Origin: Psococerastis gibbosa
Taxonomy: Eukaryota; Arthropoda; Insecta; Psocodea; Psocidae
Assembly: GCA_963971405.1 (NCBI GenBank)
Contig: OZ020490.1
Span: 25,321,464 to 25,385,463 of the forward strand
Length of the DNA stretch: 64,000 nt
Direction: 5' to 3'
Shown here in pieces: positions 22,262 to 32,213 of this stretch. Position numbers and translations under genes: made by a program. Within the stretch, counting starts at the first letter, position 1. The number at the start of each line of letters is the position of its first letter. Below the pieces are notes generated by a model, which was given only the letters and a program-made list of their open reading frames with translations, was not told the DNA's origin and did not search any database.

Positions 22262-23098
22262 AGAACTACGAGAATGAATTTGCCAGTATTATACGGTTGC
22301 AAATGCAACGAATGCCATCAGCCAGACAATGAGCATCAAGAGCAGCCTTATACAATGTGCCCCAAGGGAGAAGGGAGAGAGAGGAAGGGACAGAGAGAGA
22401 GAGAGAGAGGGGCGGAGAAGATTGAGATTGAGGGAGAGTGAGGCGTATCCGTAGAAGTGATACGTGATATACCAACAGAACCTACGACAGTAGCTGAAAT
22501 CAAGAGAGCCCGCATTAGGTGGCTAGGGCACATGCAGCGAATGCCAGACGACAATAGTGCAAGGAGAAGAGGGTGCACAAGGTGCCCCAAGGGAGAAGGG
22601 AAAGAGGGAGGGACAGAGAGAGCTTTAGACATGATGAACTCTGCGCGATATACCAAGAACCTACGGCAGTAGCTGAAATCAAGAGAGCCCGCATCAGGTG
22701 GCTAGGACGTACGGAACGAATGCCAGACGACAATAATGCAAGGAGAGGAGGGTGCGCAAGGTGCCCCAAGGGAGAAGAGAAAGAGAGACATGATGAACTC
22801 TGCGCGATATACCAAGAACCTACGACAGTAGCTGAAGTCAAGAGAGCCCGCATCAGGTGGCTAGAACACATAGAACGAATGCCAGACGACAATAGGACTA
22901 CAAGTGCAGCCTTACACAAGGTGCCCCAAGGGAGAAGACGAGTGGGACGACCACGGATGCGATGGCTGGACGATGTCGAGGAGGATCAGGCAACCCTTGG
23001 CGTCGATGACTGGCGAAGGAGACCGCAGGACCACGCAGGTTGGCGCGATGTGGCAGAGTAGGCCAAGGCCCTTCACGGGCCGTAGTGCCAAGGAGTAA
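22262..23098 (+). pseudogene. LINE-A 3' end with a tandemly amplified module
   Basis: The stretch encoding YQEPT.VAE.KRARIRWLG..ERMPDDN occurs three times in tandem (starting about 22,468, 22,650 and 22,808), each followed by a GCA(A/C)AAGGTGCCCCAAGG block. After these comes a single normal tail: GRRRVGRPRMRWLDDVE and DDWRRRPQDHAGWRDVAE. The amplification keeps a 162-codon frame open (22,573-23,061). A partial fourth unit with a GAGAGA-rich expansion lies at 22,290-22,440. Ends at AGGAGTAAGTA. Confidence 0.85.
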
Positions 23099-23334
23099 GT
23101 ATATGGTTGCAAATCTTGAGATATCCAAATGGTGGAACTTTACAAGTGCACAAAATCTAATTTAGATCGTGGAACTATTTATGTTCAGAGGGGTAGAATA
23201 CAAGAGCAATATTAGTCAATCGTCCTGAAAACCATCAGTTCTTCTCAATACTATGCCTGACGTTGGGAATAACGCTCACTTCAGAAATTCAATTCAATTC
23301 AATTTTTTTTTTTTTTTTTTTTTTTTTTAATACT
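23099..23334. other. Poly-T run
   Basis: A 23-nt T-run at about 23,306-23,328 adjoins the dispersed repeat that follows, consistent with the A-tail of a minus-strand retroposon. Confidence 0.5.
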
Positions 23335-23505
23335 ATTCGCATACAAACAATTTAATGAATGTATCGGAATAACCTCTTCAGTCGCCTCTGTAGGTAATAC
23401 CTGTGTTGATTTATGACGGGTCACCGATCGTATGATGTGTAGAGACTCTCACAAGTATGAACAAGCTACCACTATGCCATCGAAGACTTAATATTGATAC
23501 CATTG
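23335..23505 (+). repeat. Dispersed CAGTCGCCTC repeat, copy 2
   Basis: Matches 62,305-62,470 over GCATACAAA, TTAATGAATGTATC, CCTCTTCAGTCGCCTC and GTAGAGACT. Confidence 0.55.
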
Positions 23506-23966
23506 ATACCAACAGCAAAACAATTACAATTTATGACAAACGGCATACCGCAAGGCACTGGCCCGTGTGCAGTTTAACGTTGGTTACCTATCTAAAGATA
23601 TATAAAAAATAATAATAATAAAAAAATAAAAATAAAAAAAAATAATGTAATTGTAATTGTAATTTTTGAAGGACTTTTTATGGACCCAAGGTCTAAACAT
23701 TTAAAAGCATCCAATATCAAAATATTAATGTTAAATTAATTATTAAACGTCGCCCCCTTCCCCTGACAACGGGTTCCGCCCTAATTATTCGATGACCGCG
23801 AGGCCCATGCCTAATAACACAGCAGGCAATGTAAGCCCAACTAACCCTATGTTAAATCATTTTAATGTTAAGTTTGGGTAGGTTATGTCCTAAAGCTAAA
23901 ATACAATGTAGAAAGCAGACCTTAACCAGCAGCTTTGATCTTTCACAGCAACCCATTGTGTATAGT

Positions 23967-24159
23967 CCACGCAAAATGAGTAAAGTATGGACATGGAATG
24001 TTTTGGTCCTGTCCAACACTGTAAAAACATTCCTTGCACCATTTTGTGTTACCTTGTTGCATTGGATGCAAGGCATAACAAAAATTGTGCAAAGAATATT
24101 TTTACAGTGTTCCACAGGATCAAAACATTCCATGTCCATACTTTTCTCATTTTGCGTGG
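23967..24159. mobile_element. 193-bp near-perfect hairpin element
   Basis: Two arms of about 90 bp, starting CCACGCAAAATGAG and ending CTCATTTTGCGTGG, fold around a 12-nt loop (TTGCATTGGATG). Mismatches are few. Similar open frames appear on both strands only because of the palindrome. Outer flanks (TGTATAGT / ATATACCATATAGTG) extend the symmetry weakly. Probably a hairpin-type MITE. Confidence 0.85.
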
Positions 24160-25449
24160 AATATACCATATAGTGAGGACAGTGCTAGCTCCGGCCCTGA
24201 AGGACCCCTGAGGCGTCATAACCACTTATGTCGGCAATGTTACATGCAGGCCGTTTATCGGTGCCTCTGACAGTATTGAGGCGTAGTCACAAATGTATGT
24301 TTTACACGCTTGCACTAAATAAATATTAAATAACTACATAGCCTGCTCCTAGTACCCTTTTAAAGCTCGTACATTTTCGCTGGCACAGTGTTTATTTAAT
24401 TTCTTTGTTAATCAAAACTTCCGCTCTCATTGGTAAGAAAGGTTTTTTAGTTTAGAAAAGCAAGAAGAAATAAAATTGTCTTTATTTGCCATTTAGACGA
24501 ATTGACCCATTTTTTGTGTCCCCTACTATATATACTAGTATATATATGTAATAAATCAGTACGACGTTATACGATTCAATCTATAAAAGATATATTACAT
24601 TGTTACATAATCACAATTATAATACATTACAGACAAATAAAAGATAAAAGAAGAAAGATGTTTTACATACCTATAAAAGAATTGAATAACACCATTTTGT
24701 AAATCATAATAATAATAATGGAATAATATAATAAACTAAGCATAATGAATAATTATAAATATGATAATAATTTATAATTTACATATAGCCTATATAGCCA
24801 TGTGGGTATGCTGTCTTGAGGGTGTTGTTTAAATTAATAAGAACTGCAATACATTTAAATTTTAAAGAAATGGTTGGAGACGTTTTTTTATTTTTTTCCT
24901 AGGTTTTTATTTCCCCCCCCCCCCCCCCCCCGTTTTTTTTAGTTTTTCCGGTTTTCCCGCCAAAATCATGTTAGCCCTTCCAATAACATTTTTTCTGAGA
25001 TGTCATTTTTGTGAAACTGTACGCCGTATTACAGACCGACAGACGTTTCGTAACAATGAATTTTACTTTGGGTGGAACACCTTACAATACATAATTTCTA
25101 ACTTAGGTGGAGCCCATTGTCAGAAGGGGTGCTGTTTCGGGAGGAGGTGCTACTCCCATCGCCAGGTTTAGTCTTGAGAATGACTGATGGTTTCTGGACG
25201 ATTGTCTCATTGCTCTTGTATTCTACTCTGAATTATTGAGTAATTCCGATCCCCTTGAGGGTTCGAACAACTGTTCTTCCGATTGAAATGCAAGCTATCT
25301 AGAGTTTAGAGTTTACTAGTTTGAAACTTATGTATTTAGCCTACATCTTTTGACATAGAAAATTAGGCAGTCTCTGGTATTGTACTGGATGCTGGACAAG
25401 CGAAAATGCGAAAAATCTCTATGTTCTATTCTTGTTCGGGGCTGGATAC
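24160..25449. other. AT-rich intronic or intergenic DNA
   Basis: Includes low-complexity ATA-rich DNA (24,480-24,800) and an 18-nt C-run (about 24,914). The motif TTGTACTGGATGCTGGACAA at about 25,380 is repeated at about 25,763, indicating a local direct duplication. No exon. Confidence 0.4.
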
Positions 25450-25638
25450 CAGTGGCGTAACTAATTTTTGGGGGTCCTTACGCAAGGCAGAGCAGTGCCC
25501 TCCTCCCTCTATAATTTTTTGGAAATCACGTACATCACTTAACTTTCTGGTGCTGAATTTGGTTTTGTTTTTAAACTTTCATTTTCCCTTTTGGCCCTTA
25601 AGCCTTGCGTAACTTGCTACCCTTCTGTTACGCCACTG
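25450..25638. mobile_element. 189-bp hAT-like MITE
   Basis: Ends CAGTGGCGTAAC and GTTACGCCACTG form a perfect 12-bp inverted repeat, flanked by perfect 8-bp duplications CTGGATAC (25,442-25,449 and 25,639-25,646). A subterminal TTACGCAAGGC / GCCTTGCGTAA pair extends the symmetry. CAGNGGCG ends with 8-bp duplications are characteristic of hAT elements. Confidence 0.95.
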
Positions 25639-26076
25639 CTGGATACTGCAGTCTGTCAGCTTTTTAATCATTCTTCTTTTCTGTCGACCATAATCCTGGA
25701 ATACTTTAGAATACTTTTAGGTGTTACCGTTTTAGGTTTAGAAAATTAGTCGATCTCTGGTGTTGTACTGGATGCTGGACAAGCGAAAATGCAGTGGACA
25801 CATGGAAGAGTGTTATCCAAACAGATGCGCAATCGCCTCTTCTTTAGATGCCCCGATTAGCCATCTTATCGCGATCGGACCTGAATTACAAGGTCAAACG
25901 CTTTCATTGTCATGTCCGACCAATCTCTTATTATTTGGGCCATCGGACTGGCTTGTACCTGTATGGTTTGTACAGGCGCCTCCCTAATTGCAACCCACAA
26001 CTGTCAACTTTATTTGAAGAGTAAGATGTGACACAAGGACGGAACCTGAGTCCAGACAGAATATTAGATAATATGA

Positions 26077-26261
26077 CAATGGCGGAGTCACGGGGGGGGG
26101 GGGGGGTCAGGGGGCCATGACCCCCCTAAATGAGTAAATTCATAAGATACCTAGTAAAAAAAATTGAATAAAACTCAACTTTTCAACAAAAAATTACCTT
26201 TAAAACTTACAAGAAAACTTGTGACCCCTCCCCCCTAAATTTTCGGCTGGATCTGCCCTTG
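26077..26261. mobile_element. 185-bp G-run hAT-like MITE
   Basis: Starts CAATGGCGGAGTCACGGGGG and ends GGCTGGATCTGCCCTTG, with perfect 8-bp duplications TAATATGA (26,069-26,076 and 26,262-26,269). A G-run of 14 follows the left end and CCCCTCCCCCC lies near the right end. No coding capacity. Confidence 0.9.
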
Positions 26262-26664
26262 TAATATGAAGTAAGGAAAATAGAGTGAAACGGGATTTGA
26301 TTCCAGGTCTTAGGACGGCGATAGATGAAAGGTGCTGAGTGTTTCGTACAAGAAGCAATGCAAGAAATGGTTGCGCATTTTTTTCGCTAGAAGTTTCAAG
26401 ACAAGAAATCTTATTTTCTTGCCTAGTTTTGTTGTAAAAATCACTTAAAAAATTAATAATTACTTTACTTTACTTTCTATTCATATAAATTTTAATAGCT
26501 TTTATTGTACTTTAGTAGAAAGAGGGGATTTGGACCGAGACACCCTCTTTCCTATATTTCATGTGTCACTAATATTTAGCACTCCCATCATTTAAATTGT
26601 CTATGTCAAAATATCCAATAATATACATATCGTCATGAGGTGTGCTCTGAAACGCGACCTGAAG

Positions 26665-26870
26665 CAGCAGGGACGGTTTCAGAAAAAGTTTTCGGGGGGG
26701 GGGGGCGATGGCCTGAAAAATATCGCGATTCTTTTACTTGAGTAATATATTTTTTTAATTTACTTCAAAAGTCCATTCTATCTAGTTTAAAGCTATTTCT
26801 CTGGAGGGTGGGGGGGGGGGGGGCGGCCGCCCCCACGCCCCCCCAAAAGGATCCGTCCATGAACTGAAGG
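26665..26870. mobile_element. Probable G-run MITE
   Basis: Starts CAGGGACGGTTTCAG and ends CCCCAAAAGGATCCGTCCATG. The termini are partly inverted (GGACGG / CCGTCC) and G/C-runs flank both ends. Target duplication is not clear (CCTGAAG / ACTGAAG offset by a few bases). Confidence 0.5.
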
Positions 26871-27064
26871 ATGCAACAGTTCAAGATTCCCTGACAACAA
26901 TTGGGATTAAGTTCCGTGGTACAGCAGACGAGCCCGTATAAAAGACTTGTGGATGATGTCGGTGCGGTGTAGAGCGTTTTCAATATTTATATATATTTAT
27001 ATTATAAGTACTCAGATTCTCAAATCGTTGAGGTAGCAAAAAAATATATGAGAGCTTTATCTAT

Positions 27065-27310
27065 GAATTTGGAGAATCTAGCTTTCTTCTTCAAGAAGTG
27101 AAGCCGTGGAAGAAAATTGGACCAGCGTATCAACGAATGATCTTCCTAGTAACGCAGGAGATAAACGTATTGCTTCACTTTTGATACTATTCCTGTCACT
27201 ACAGCGACAGCAGAACGTACGTTCTCGTTACTTTAAAAGGCTCTTCAGCCTTTTTGAGGAGTAAAATGGGGGAACTATTTATTATGGCCAACTATTGAAT
27301 AGAAATCGAA
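27065..27310 (+). pseudogene. hAT transposase C-terminal (dimerisation) fossil
   Basis: One frame encodes DTIPVTTATAERTFSLL, matching the hAT dimerisation core (L.LPVSTA..ERSFS.L). It is followed, after frameshifts, by KRLFSLF and then FLRSKMGE, corresponding to the RLKT.LR..M.. segment. Upstream, EVKPWKKIG may be part of the same domain in another frame. At least two frameshifts and several stops make it dead. It sits about 215 bp from a hAT MITE (27,524) and 0.8-1.6 kb from two more. Confidence 0.7.
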
Positions 27311-27523
27311 AAGTTATTCCAAGACAAAGAATAGAAGAATGCGTTTAAGAAAATGCAAAAATGAAGATGACAATAACGTAACCGAATTCATTAATTATAT
27401 TGGCAATTTTTTGCAATTCTTTTTTTTTAGTCGTATTTAATCTTAGCCCCATCATTGGTCTCATTCTAGATTCGCGCCTGTTAATAAATATGTAGCGCGA
27501 AGCACCCTGCGCCGGTTAGAGTA

Positions 27524-27762
27524 CAGTGGCGGCGCTAGAAATTTTAAGGCTGGGGGGGGGCATGGAGGGGCATGACTTCTATCTGGGGGGGCCAATGAAA
27601 AAACAAAACATTTTTCATTGGGAGTAGGTATACTGTTCACTAATTCTGCAATTTAACAGCATGTAAAATATCTCAAAAGTGGGGGGGGGCCCCGGAGGGG
27701 CTGGAGAAACTGTTGGGGGGGGGGGCCAGGCCCCCTCGGGTACCCCCGTAGCGCCGCCACTG
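27524..27762. mobile_element. 239-bp G-run hAT MITE beside the coding exon
   Basis: Ends CAGTGGCGGCGCTA and TAGCGCCGCCACTG are a 14-bp perfect inverted repeat. A perfect 8-bp duplication TTAGAGTA flanks it (27,516-27,523 and 27,763-27,770). Several G-runs of 7-11 lie inside, so its plus strand could form G-quadruplexes. Its nearer duplication ends 41 nt from the splice donor of the coding exon. A truncated inverted relative is at 5,820-6,085. Confidence 0.95.
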
Positions 27763-27813
27763 TTAGAGTAAAGACTAAAGTATTAAGGTATTCTGTGTGA
27801 ATGGACCACTTAC

Positions 27814-27931
27814 GTTTCTTTTTGGGCTCGTCTTGCAGAAGACCGTAGTGGACCATATCGTGGTGGGACGAGTCCGGATGATCCTCATGGTGACTCATCC
27901 CCATCTCCATGCCAAGCATTCCACCACTTGC
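27814..27931 (-). CDS. Internal coding exon of an unidentified nuclear protein
   Basis: Minus-strand exon between TTTTTAATTGCAG and the donor GAAAC/GTAAGT. It is 118 nt long, entering in phase 0 and leaving in phase 1, and encodes 39 residues: ASGGMLGMEMGM, then SHHEDHPDSSHHDMVHYG, then LLQDEPKKK. Met-rich and His/Asp-rich low-complexity sequence ends in a basic PKKK cluster, which suggests a nuclear regulator. The split codon begins with C; joined to the microexon at 20.3 kb it becomes Gln. Read through the donor, the frame would give PKKKRKW, but the consensus GTAAGT argues against that. A paired-type homeodomain protein such as Rx (where PKKKH would precede the homeodomain) was considered; it is unproven, and inclusion of the microexon speaks against it. 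Upstream and downstream exons are not seen nearby. Confidence 0.8.
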
Positions 27932-28033
27932 CTGCAATTAAAAACAATTATTTCAATAAGTCTGCCTGCCTGCAGCCGTAGCATAACGCTCGAGAATAAC
28001 TTATCCGGGAATAAATGTAGACAAATAAATAAA

Positions 28034-28442
28034 TATACTGTTTAAGGCTGAGTGTGCAAAATGTTTTGTAAACAAGAAGTTTTGCTGATTTTATGACGAA
28101 ACTAATTTATTGCTTGTTCCACAGATACAAAGATAACAAAGTGAACAGATACAAAACTTATAAAAAATACAAGTTATCGCAGGAAGTTTATATTTTCTGA
28201 ACTGAAATATTATTACCTTAGAAAAATGGGACAAAGAGCCTCAACCCCATTTTGTAGAACAGTTGTAAATCTGTAGGGGAAATAGACAGCTTTCACAGAA
28301 AACTCGTATTTTTTAAGATTTTTTCATCTGTTCCCATTTATATCTTTGTGGCTGTGGAACGAGCAATTAATTAATTTCGTCCAAAAATTACGATAATTTC
28401 TTGTTTACCAAACATTTTGAAAACTCAGGCTTAAACAATATA
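28034..28442. mobile_element. 409-bp MITE with about 115-bp inverted arms
   Basis: The left arm from TATACTGTTTAAGGCTGAG and the right arm ending CTCAGGCTTAAACAATATA are inverted, continuing through TGT..GTAAACAAGAA and GCTTGTTCCACAG / CTGTGGAACGAGC. Both ends are bordered by TATA-like sequence. It lies about 100 bp upstream of the coding exon's acceptor (minus-strand sense). Confidence 0.85.
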
Positions 28443-28462
28443 AATTCATAAACATCAGTCAT

Positions 28463-28866
28463 CTAGACTGTCCTTCTCATAGATTTTAATAATAATACTA
28501 GATAGCGAACCCCCATGCTCTCTGTAGGGAGTGTTGTGAAGCCATAAGTGCTATAAGTGGATAAAAAGAACGGAAAGAACGCAAAGTACCTGTTCTTAAA
28601 TGGGTACTTCTCGACGAAATAAATTTTATCTTGATTTAATATCAGTTAATATTGTCTTTTCTGTAACTATTGATCAAAATCCACTGAAAATAAACGGAAA
28701 GATTGAACTTTTGAAAGTAATTTTCACAGAAAATGTTAGGAAATCTCATAAGAACTCAAGGTAAATGAATGTAAACGTTTTCTATCCACTTGCAATGGCG
28801 GATGGCTTCAAAACATGCAGGGGAGTTCGCTATCTAGTATTATCATTAAAATCTATGGTCCTTCTA
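28463..28866. mobile_element. About 400-bp inverted-repeat element
   Basis: Inverted ends of about 60 bp run through CATAGATTTTAAT.ATAATACTAGATAGCGAAC on the left and its complement on the right, then GAAGCCAT / ATGGCTTC further in. It follows the previous MITE by about 20 bp. Confidence 0.8.
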
Positions 28867-29118
28867 TACTCGTGAGAGTCCATCTCAGAGTTAAAACCAG
28901 GAATACTAGACCAAAAACCTTGTTCAGTGTCAATCCCAACTCAAATGCACCTCTTGATAGGATAGTTAGAACAATTAATAGTCTTAGCGATCTCGATCCA
29001 GTTGCACTGAGCCTGCCCAGCAACTGTAGACGGTCTTGTATCTTGATTTTGTGTTTTATTTTAATTTTTAAAGACATGCTAGTACTTTACATTGCATATT
29101 TTACTTTAATGTACAGTA

Positions 29119-29407
29119 AAGCTGGCCAGGGCTCCAAACGGACTCGCGCCAAGCCAAATAGCGCGTCCTGTTCCATTTGGCGTTACCGCCATCTAGAGGG
29201 GTCATCACGACTACGCTGAACCAGTCGTTCCAAATCTTTCAAATTGTACAGTGTGACGATATGGAAGAGGTACTTTTTGAAAGATTTCGAGCGACTGCTT
29301 CAGCGCATTCGTGATGACCCCTCTAAATGGCGCTGACGCCAAATGGAACAGGACGCGCCATTTGGCTTGGCGCGAGTCCGTTTGGAGCCCTCGTGAATGG
29401 CCAGCTT
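29119..29407. mobile_element. 289-bp MITE flanked by TA (Tc1/mariner-like)
   Basis: Termini AAGCTGGCC / GGCCAGCTT are bordered by TA on both sides (29,117-29,118 and 29,408-29,409). Long arms (about 125 bp) pair through GGGCTCCAAACGGACTCGCG and GCGCGTCCTGTTCCATTTGG. Unusually GC-rich compared with its surroundings. A TA duplication suggests mobilisation by a Tc1/mariner transposase; none is present. Confidence 0.85.
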
Positions 29408-30100
29408 TAGTGCTATTATTTTATTTTATATACATATAACTTACTACACGTTTTATGTGACTTTACTTTAATGTAAGTGTTATCGAATTTCGGACTCAAA
29501 TCTGTTGATGATACAAATATAATCTATATTTATTATTAAGCTTATTGTTATACTAGTATTTCTGTTAAAGTGTACAGTACAAAATTATAAGTACAAAAAA
29601 CGCGAAGGGGAGGGGGGTACTCCAATTTGCTCACAAAAGAAGCTCTACAGCCTACTGTCCAATATAGCGTTAGAAAATCCACTGCTCAAAATACAGGATC
29701 GGATGATTTCAAACTAAAGCAGAAAATAATCTATTTACAAAGTGTAAAATTTGATAGGTTTAGCCCGGTCATTATGAAAATTTGGATCTAGATCCCAGGT
29801 GGCTATTGACGATACGCTACAATGTAATCTTCATCATTAACACCGATCCATAAAGATTTGAACTTTACGAAAACATCCTCGAGTGTTGAAACACATTTCA
29901 CCGTGATCATACACGGTGTAAAACAAATATAATCACGACTGTTCATCGCGGCGCTAATGATATCGCATGTTCTGCGATGAACAGTCTTCATTGCTTTATA
30001 CGTTTAGTACAATATAAGCAAAGCTTTGTGATGGTCGAAATTTTCGATATCTGTATTTCAGTGGATTAACACGTTATGATTCGCTTCTCAACAGTAGCCT
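29408..30100. other. No identified gene; family H scrap near 30,000-30,090
   Basis: A 62-codon minus frame at 29,803-29,991 (…DYICFTPCMITVKC…LWIGVNDEDYIV…) looks protein-like but matches nothing I recognise and has no clear splice sites. A fragment with AAAGCTTTGTGATGGTCGAA belongs to family H. Confidence 0.35.
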
Positions 30101-30249
30101 TCAGGCCCGTACCCAGGATTAAATTTAAGGGGGGGGGGGCAAGAACAAACATTTTTATAAATGATCGGTACATCCGTAGTGATTTTAGTAGTTTTAGCTA
30201 AAACTCTTACATTATTATTTTTCTAAAATAAAATTGGGTACGGGCCTGA
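30101..30249. mobile_element. 149-bp G-run MITE, GGCCCGTACCC family
   Basis: Ends TCAGGCCCGTACCCA and TGGGTACGGGCCTGA are inverted, flanked by 7-bp duplications GTAGCCT (30,094-30,100 and 30,250-30,256). One G-run of 10. The 56,339-56,514 element is the same family. Confidence 0.85.
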
Positions 30250-30744
30250 GTAGCCTACCAACAATTTTCTGATATTTTAATTTCATTAATAAAAAACATA
30301 TTGCCGATATATTTTTGAACACAAGAGCACGGACATGTCTCCCCATATCTTTGTTGCCTTCATTGTGTCTTGAGTTTTATCAATAATTATTTAAATTTAA
30401 TAGCCTACCTTCATTGCATTTATTGACGTAAGAATAATAATTAGATCCATGAACTTATCCATAACAACTCTGACCCCAACAATCTTTCTTGTAGGTGGAG
30501 ATTCTTTCTATTGTTTTCAGTGAGTACTCATCAGACATTCAAATAAATTATGACAACGTCAACGTTCGGTGACCTAATAATACTTTCCTTATGAATTGCA
30601 ATATCAAAACATTTTTTCCACACCTCGTAAATAAAACATTATTATACTTAATTTGAATAAATTTCGTTGTATATGTAGCATTAGTACCTACGCATACTGT
30701 ACGTAGTGCACCTGCAGACCTGCTTAATAATGGTTTTTTGTTTT
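30250..30744. other. No recognisable feature
   Basis: AT-rich DNA; nothing supportable. Confidence 0.3.
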
Positions 30745-30900
30745 ATTACTCTCATACACTCAGCTGGGAAGGTCCGGGACCGCCTACTATACATGCCGTC
30801 CAAAGCATGGCCCCAAACGAAGAAGTGCTGTGAGACTCGAACCAACAACCTATCGGGTGAAAGTCGGAGTTCGTACCACAACATATACACTAATACACTA
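30745..30900 (-). mobile_element. SINE-1 head fragment
   Basis: Contains the tRNA-like B box (minus strand GGTTCGAGTC), the A-box region and the body, but lacks the GGGCTTTATAGCCC 3' module and tail. A truncated tRNA-derived SINE. Confidence 0.7.
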
Positions 30901-31213
30901 TAGGTTAGCTGGTAGAATAGCCCTTCGGGGGCTAAAGCTCGCCTAATATAAAGCCGTTTTTCATTTCATTTCATTCCATTTCACTAAAAAAATTTTCCGC
31001 ACCTCGTTGCTATTTAATTATTATACTTAATTTTAATAAAATTTCTTGTATGGTACTAGTACCTACATATAGGGTACGTGATGCACCTGGAGGCCTGCTG
31101 GCGTTCAATGGAAGATAAAAAGTCATGGCCTGATAGTAACTTACACCATACAAGTGATTGCCAGTCAACAGTCATGATAAAGGGCTGTCCTCAACAGAAT
31201 AGACTGCTAGACT

Positions 31214-31476
31214 AGTAGAGTCGAATCCAATGGCTGGGTCATGTACACCGTATGCAAGGGGAGAGGACGTCGAAGCTTGTTTTCGAAGACACCTTAAACC
31301 ACCCTAGGCGGCCCGGTAGGCCAAGGCTCAGATGGAGAGACCATGTGCTCGAGAAAGTGCACGCAACCGGCACCCGAGACTGGAAGCGAGCGGCGGAGAA
31401 TCGTCCGAGGTGGCGTGGTGTAGTGGCAGCGGCCAAAAGTCCCCCCGGGCTGGACGCGCCAACCTATGTCAAGTAA
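31214..31476 (+). pseudogene. LINE-B ORF2 C-terminus
   Basis: The plus frame reads RIQWLGHVHRMQGERTSKL, then PRRPGRPRLRWRDHVLEKV, then DWKRAAENRPRWRGVVAAAK to a stop. It has the same architecture as LINE-A (WLGHV.RM / GRPR.RW.D / DW...A..R..WR) but with different sequence, so it is a second family. Only the tail survives. Confidence 0.75.
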
Positions 31477-31920
31477 GACTAGTAGAGCGCTACAATAGGC
31501 CACTTGACAGTTGTAACAATAAAATAAAAATTATGTTAGATACATAGGTAGGTGATAGGTTTAAAATAATAAAATATTTTTTTGATAATTTAAATTGTAA
31601 ATATTGAAAAAATGTATAAATAAAATATAATGGTGTCCTTAGCTGTGGATTACAAGAGCCAAACCACCAGCTTACAAGAAAATGACGTCACATTCCGCAT
31701 TGGGAATTAGGGACGTGTACAGGCGGTGCCTCCGCAGCCATCACAGATGACGTTACATTCCGCAGTCACATTTTTAACCATCGAACTTATATTGACGGGG
31801 GAAATATGTTTTCTCCCTACTAAATAACGTTTTCTTAGGGAAAAAAACAATGTCAATGGGTATAAAATAAATCTACTAATGCATTAAAATACTTCTTCAA
31901 AAATTTTCAAGTAACCAATT
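31477..31920. other. No recognisable feature
   Basis: AT-rich, with two similar short blocks (ATGACGTCACATTCCGCA at about 31,681 and ATGACGTTACATTCCGCA at about 31,747). Confidence 0.35.
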
Positions 31921-31932
31921 AGATGATTGCAT

Positions 31933-32201
31933 GGGCCGGCCGCCATACCAAGTTGAATCCAGCGAACCAGAACAGGTTCAAAGCTGCAGATAACTTGGTC
32001 GTGTGCATAGTGCCGGTAGGGAGACATGGTAGGACTTGTCCTGGTCACCTCCGAACCAATCGTGTGACTTCACTGTGTTTCCCAAGTGGTTCGGAATCCA
32101 CTATAATCAGGAGGTCCCCTGTCCTATGGGCTGGCGTAGGTCGCTCTATGGGCCTAAGTAGTCGTTATTAACCCGACGAACACTACTATACTACTACTAC
32201 T
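31933..32201 (+). mobile_element. SINE-B, full-length short form
   Basis: From GGGCCGGCCGCC to CCCGACGAACACTACTA plus an (ACT)n tail, between perfect 12-bp duplications AGATGATTGCAT (31,921-31,932 and 32,202-32,213). This is the cleanest copy in the window and looks recent. Confidence 0.95.
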
Positions 32202-32213
32202 AGATGATTGCAT

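Noticed and set aside
22348-22919. Ser/Leu-rich minus-strand frames of 100-134 residues
   Set aside because: Antisense shadows of the LINE-A coding tail and its GAGAGA tract.
23852-24211. Three mutually similar 70-105 residue frames on both strands
   Set aside because: They mirror one another because the region is a palindrome; no coding signal.
27814-27931. Firm assignment to the Rx homeobox gene
   Set aside because: A terminal PKKK with a split codon starting with C fits PKKKH before an Rx homeodomain, but no homeodomain exon is visible and the next phase-compatible exon gives PKKKQENG instead. Left unnamed.
27653-27937. 94-residue minus frame as a complete ORF with an SV40-like PKKKRKW signal
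   Set aside because: The frame crosses a consensus GTAAGT donor and enters a hAT MITE; only the first 39 codons (after the acceptor) are credible exon. The PKKKRK reading arises by read-through into the intron.
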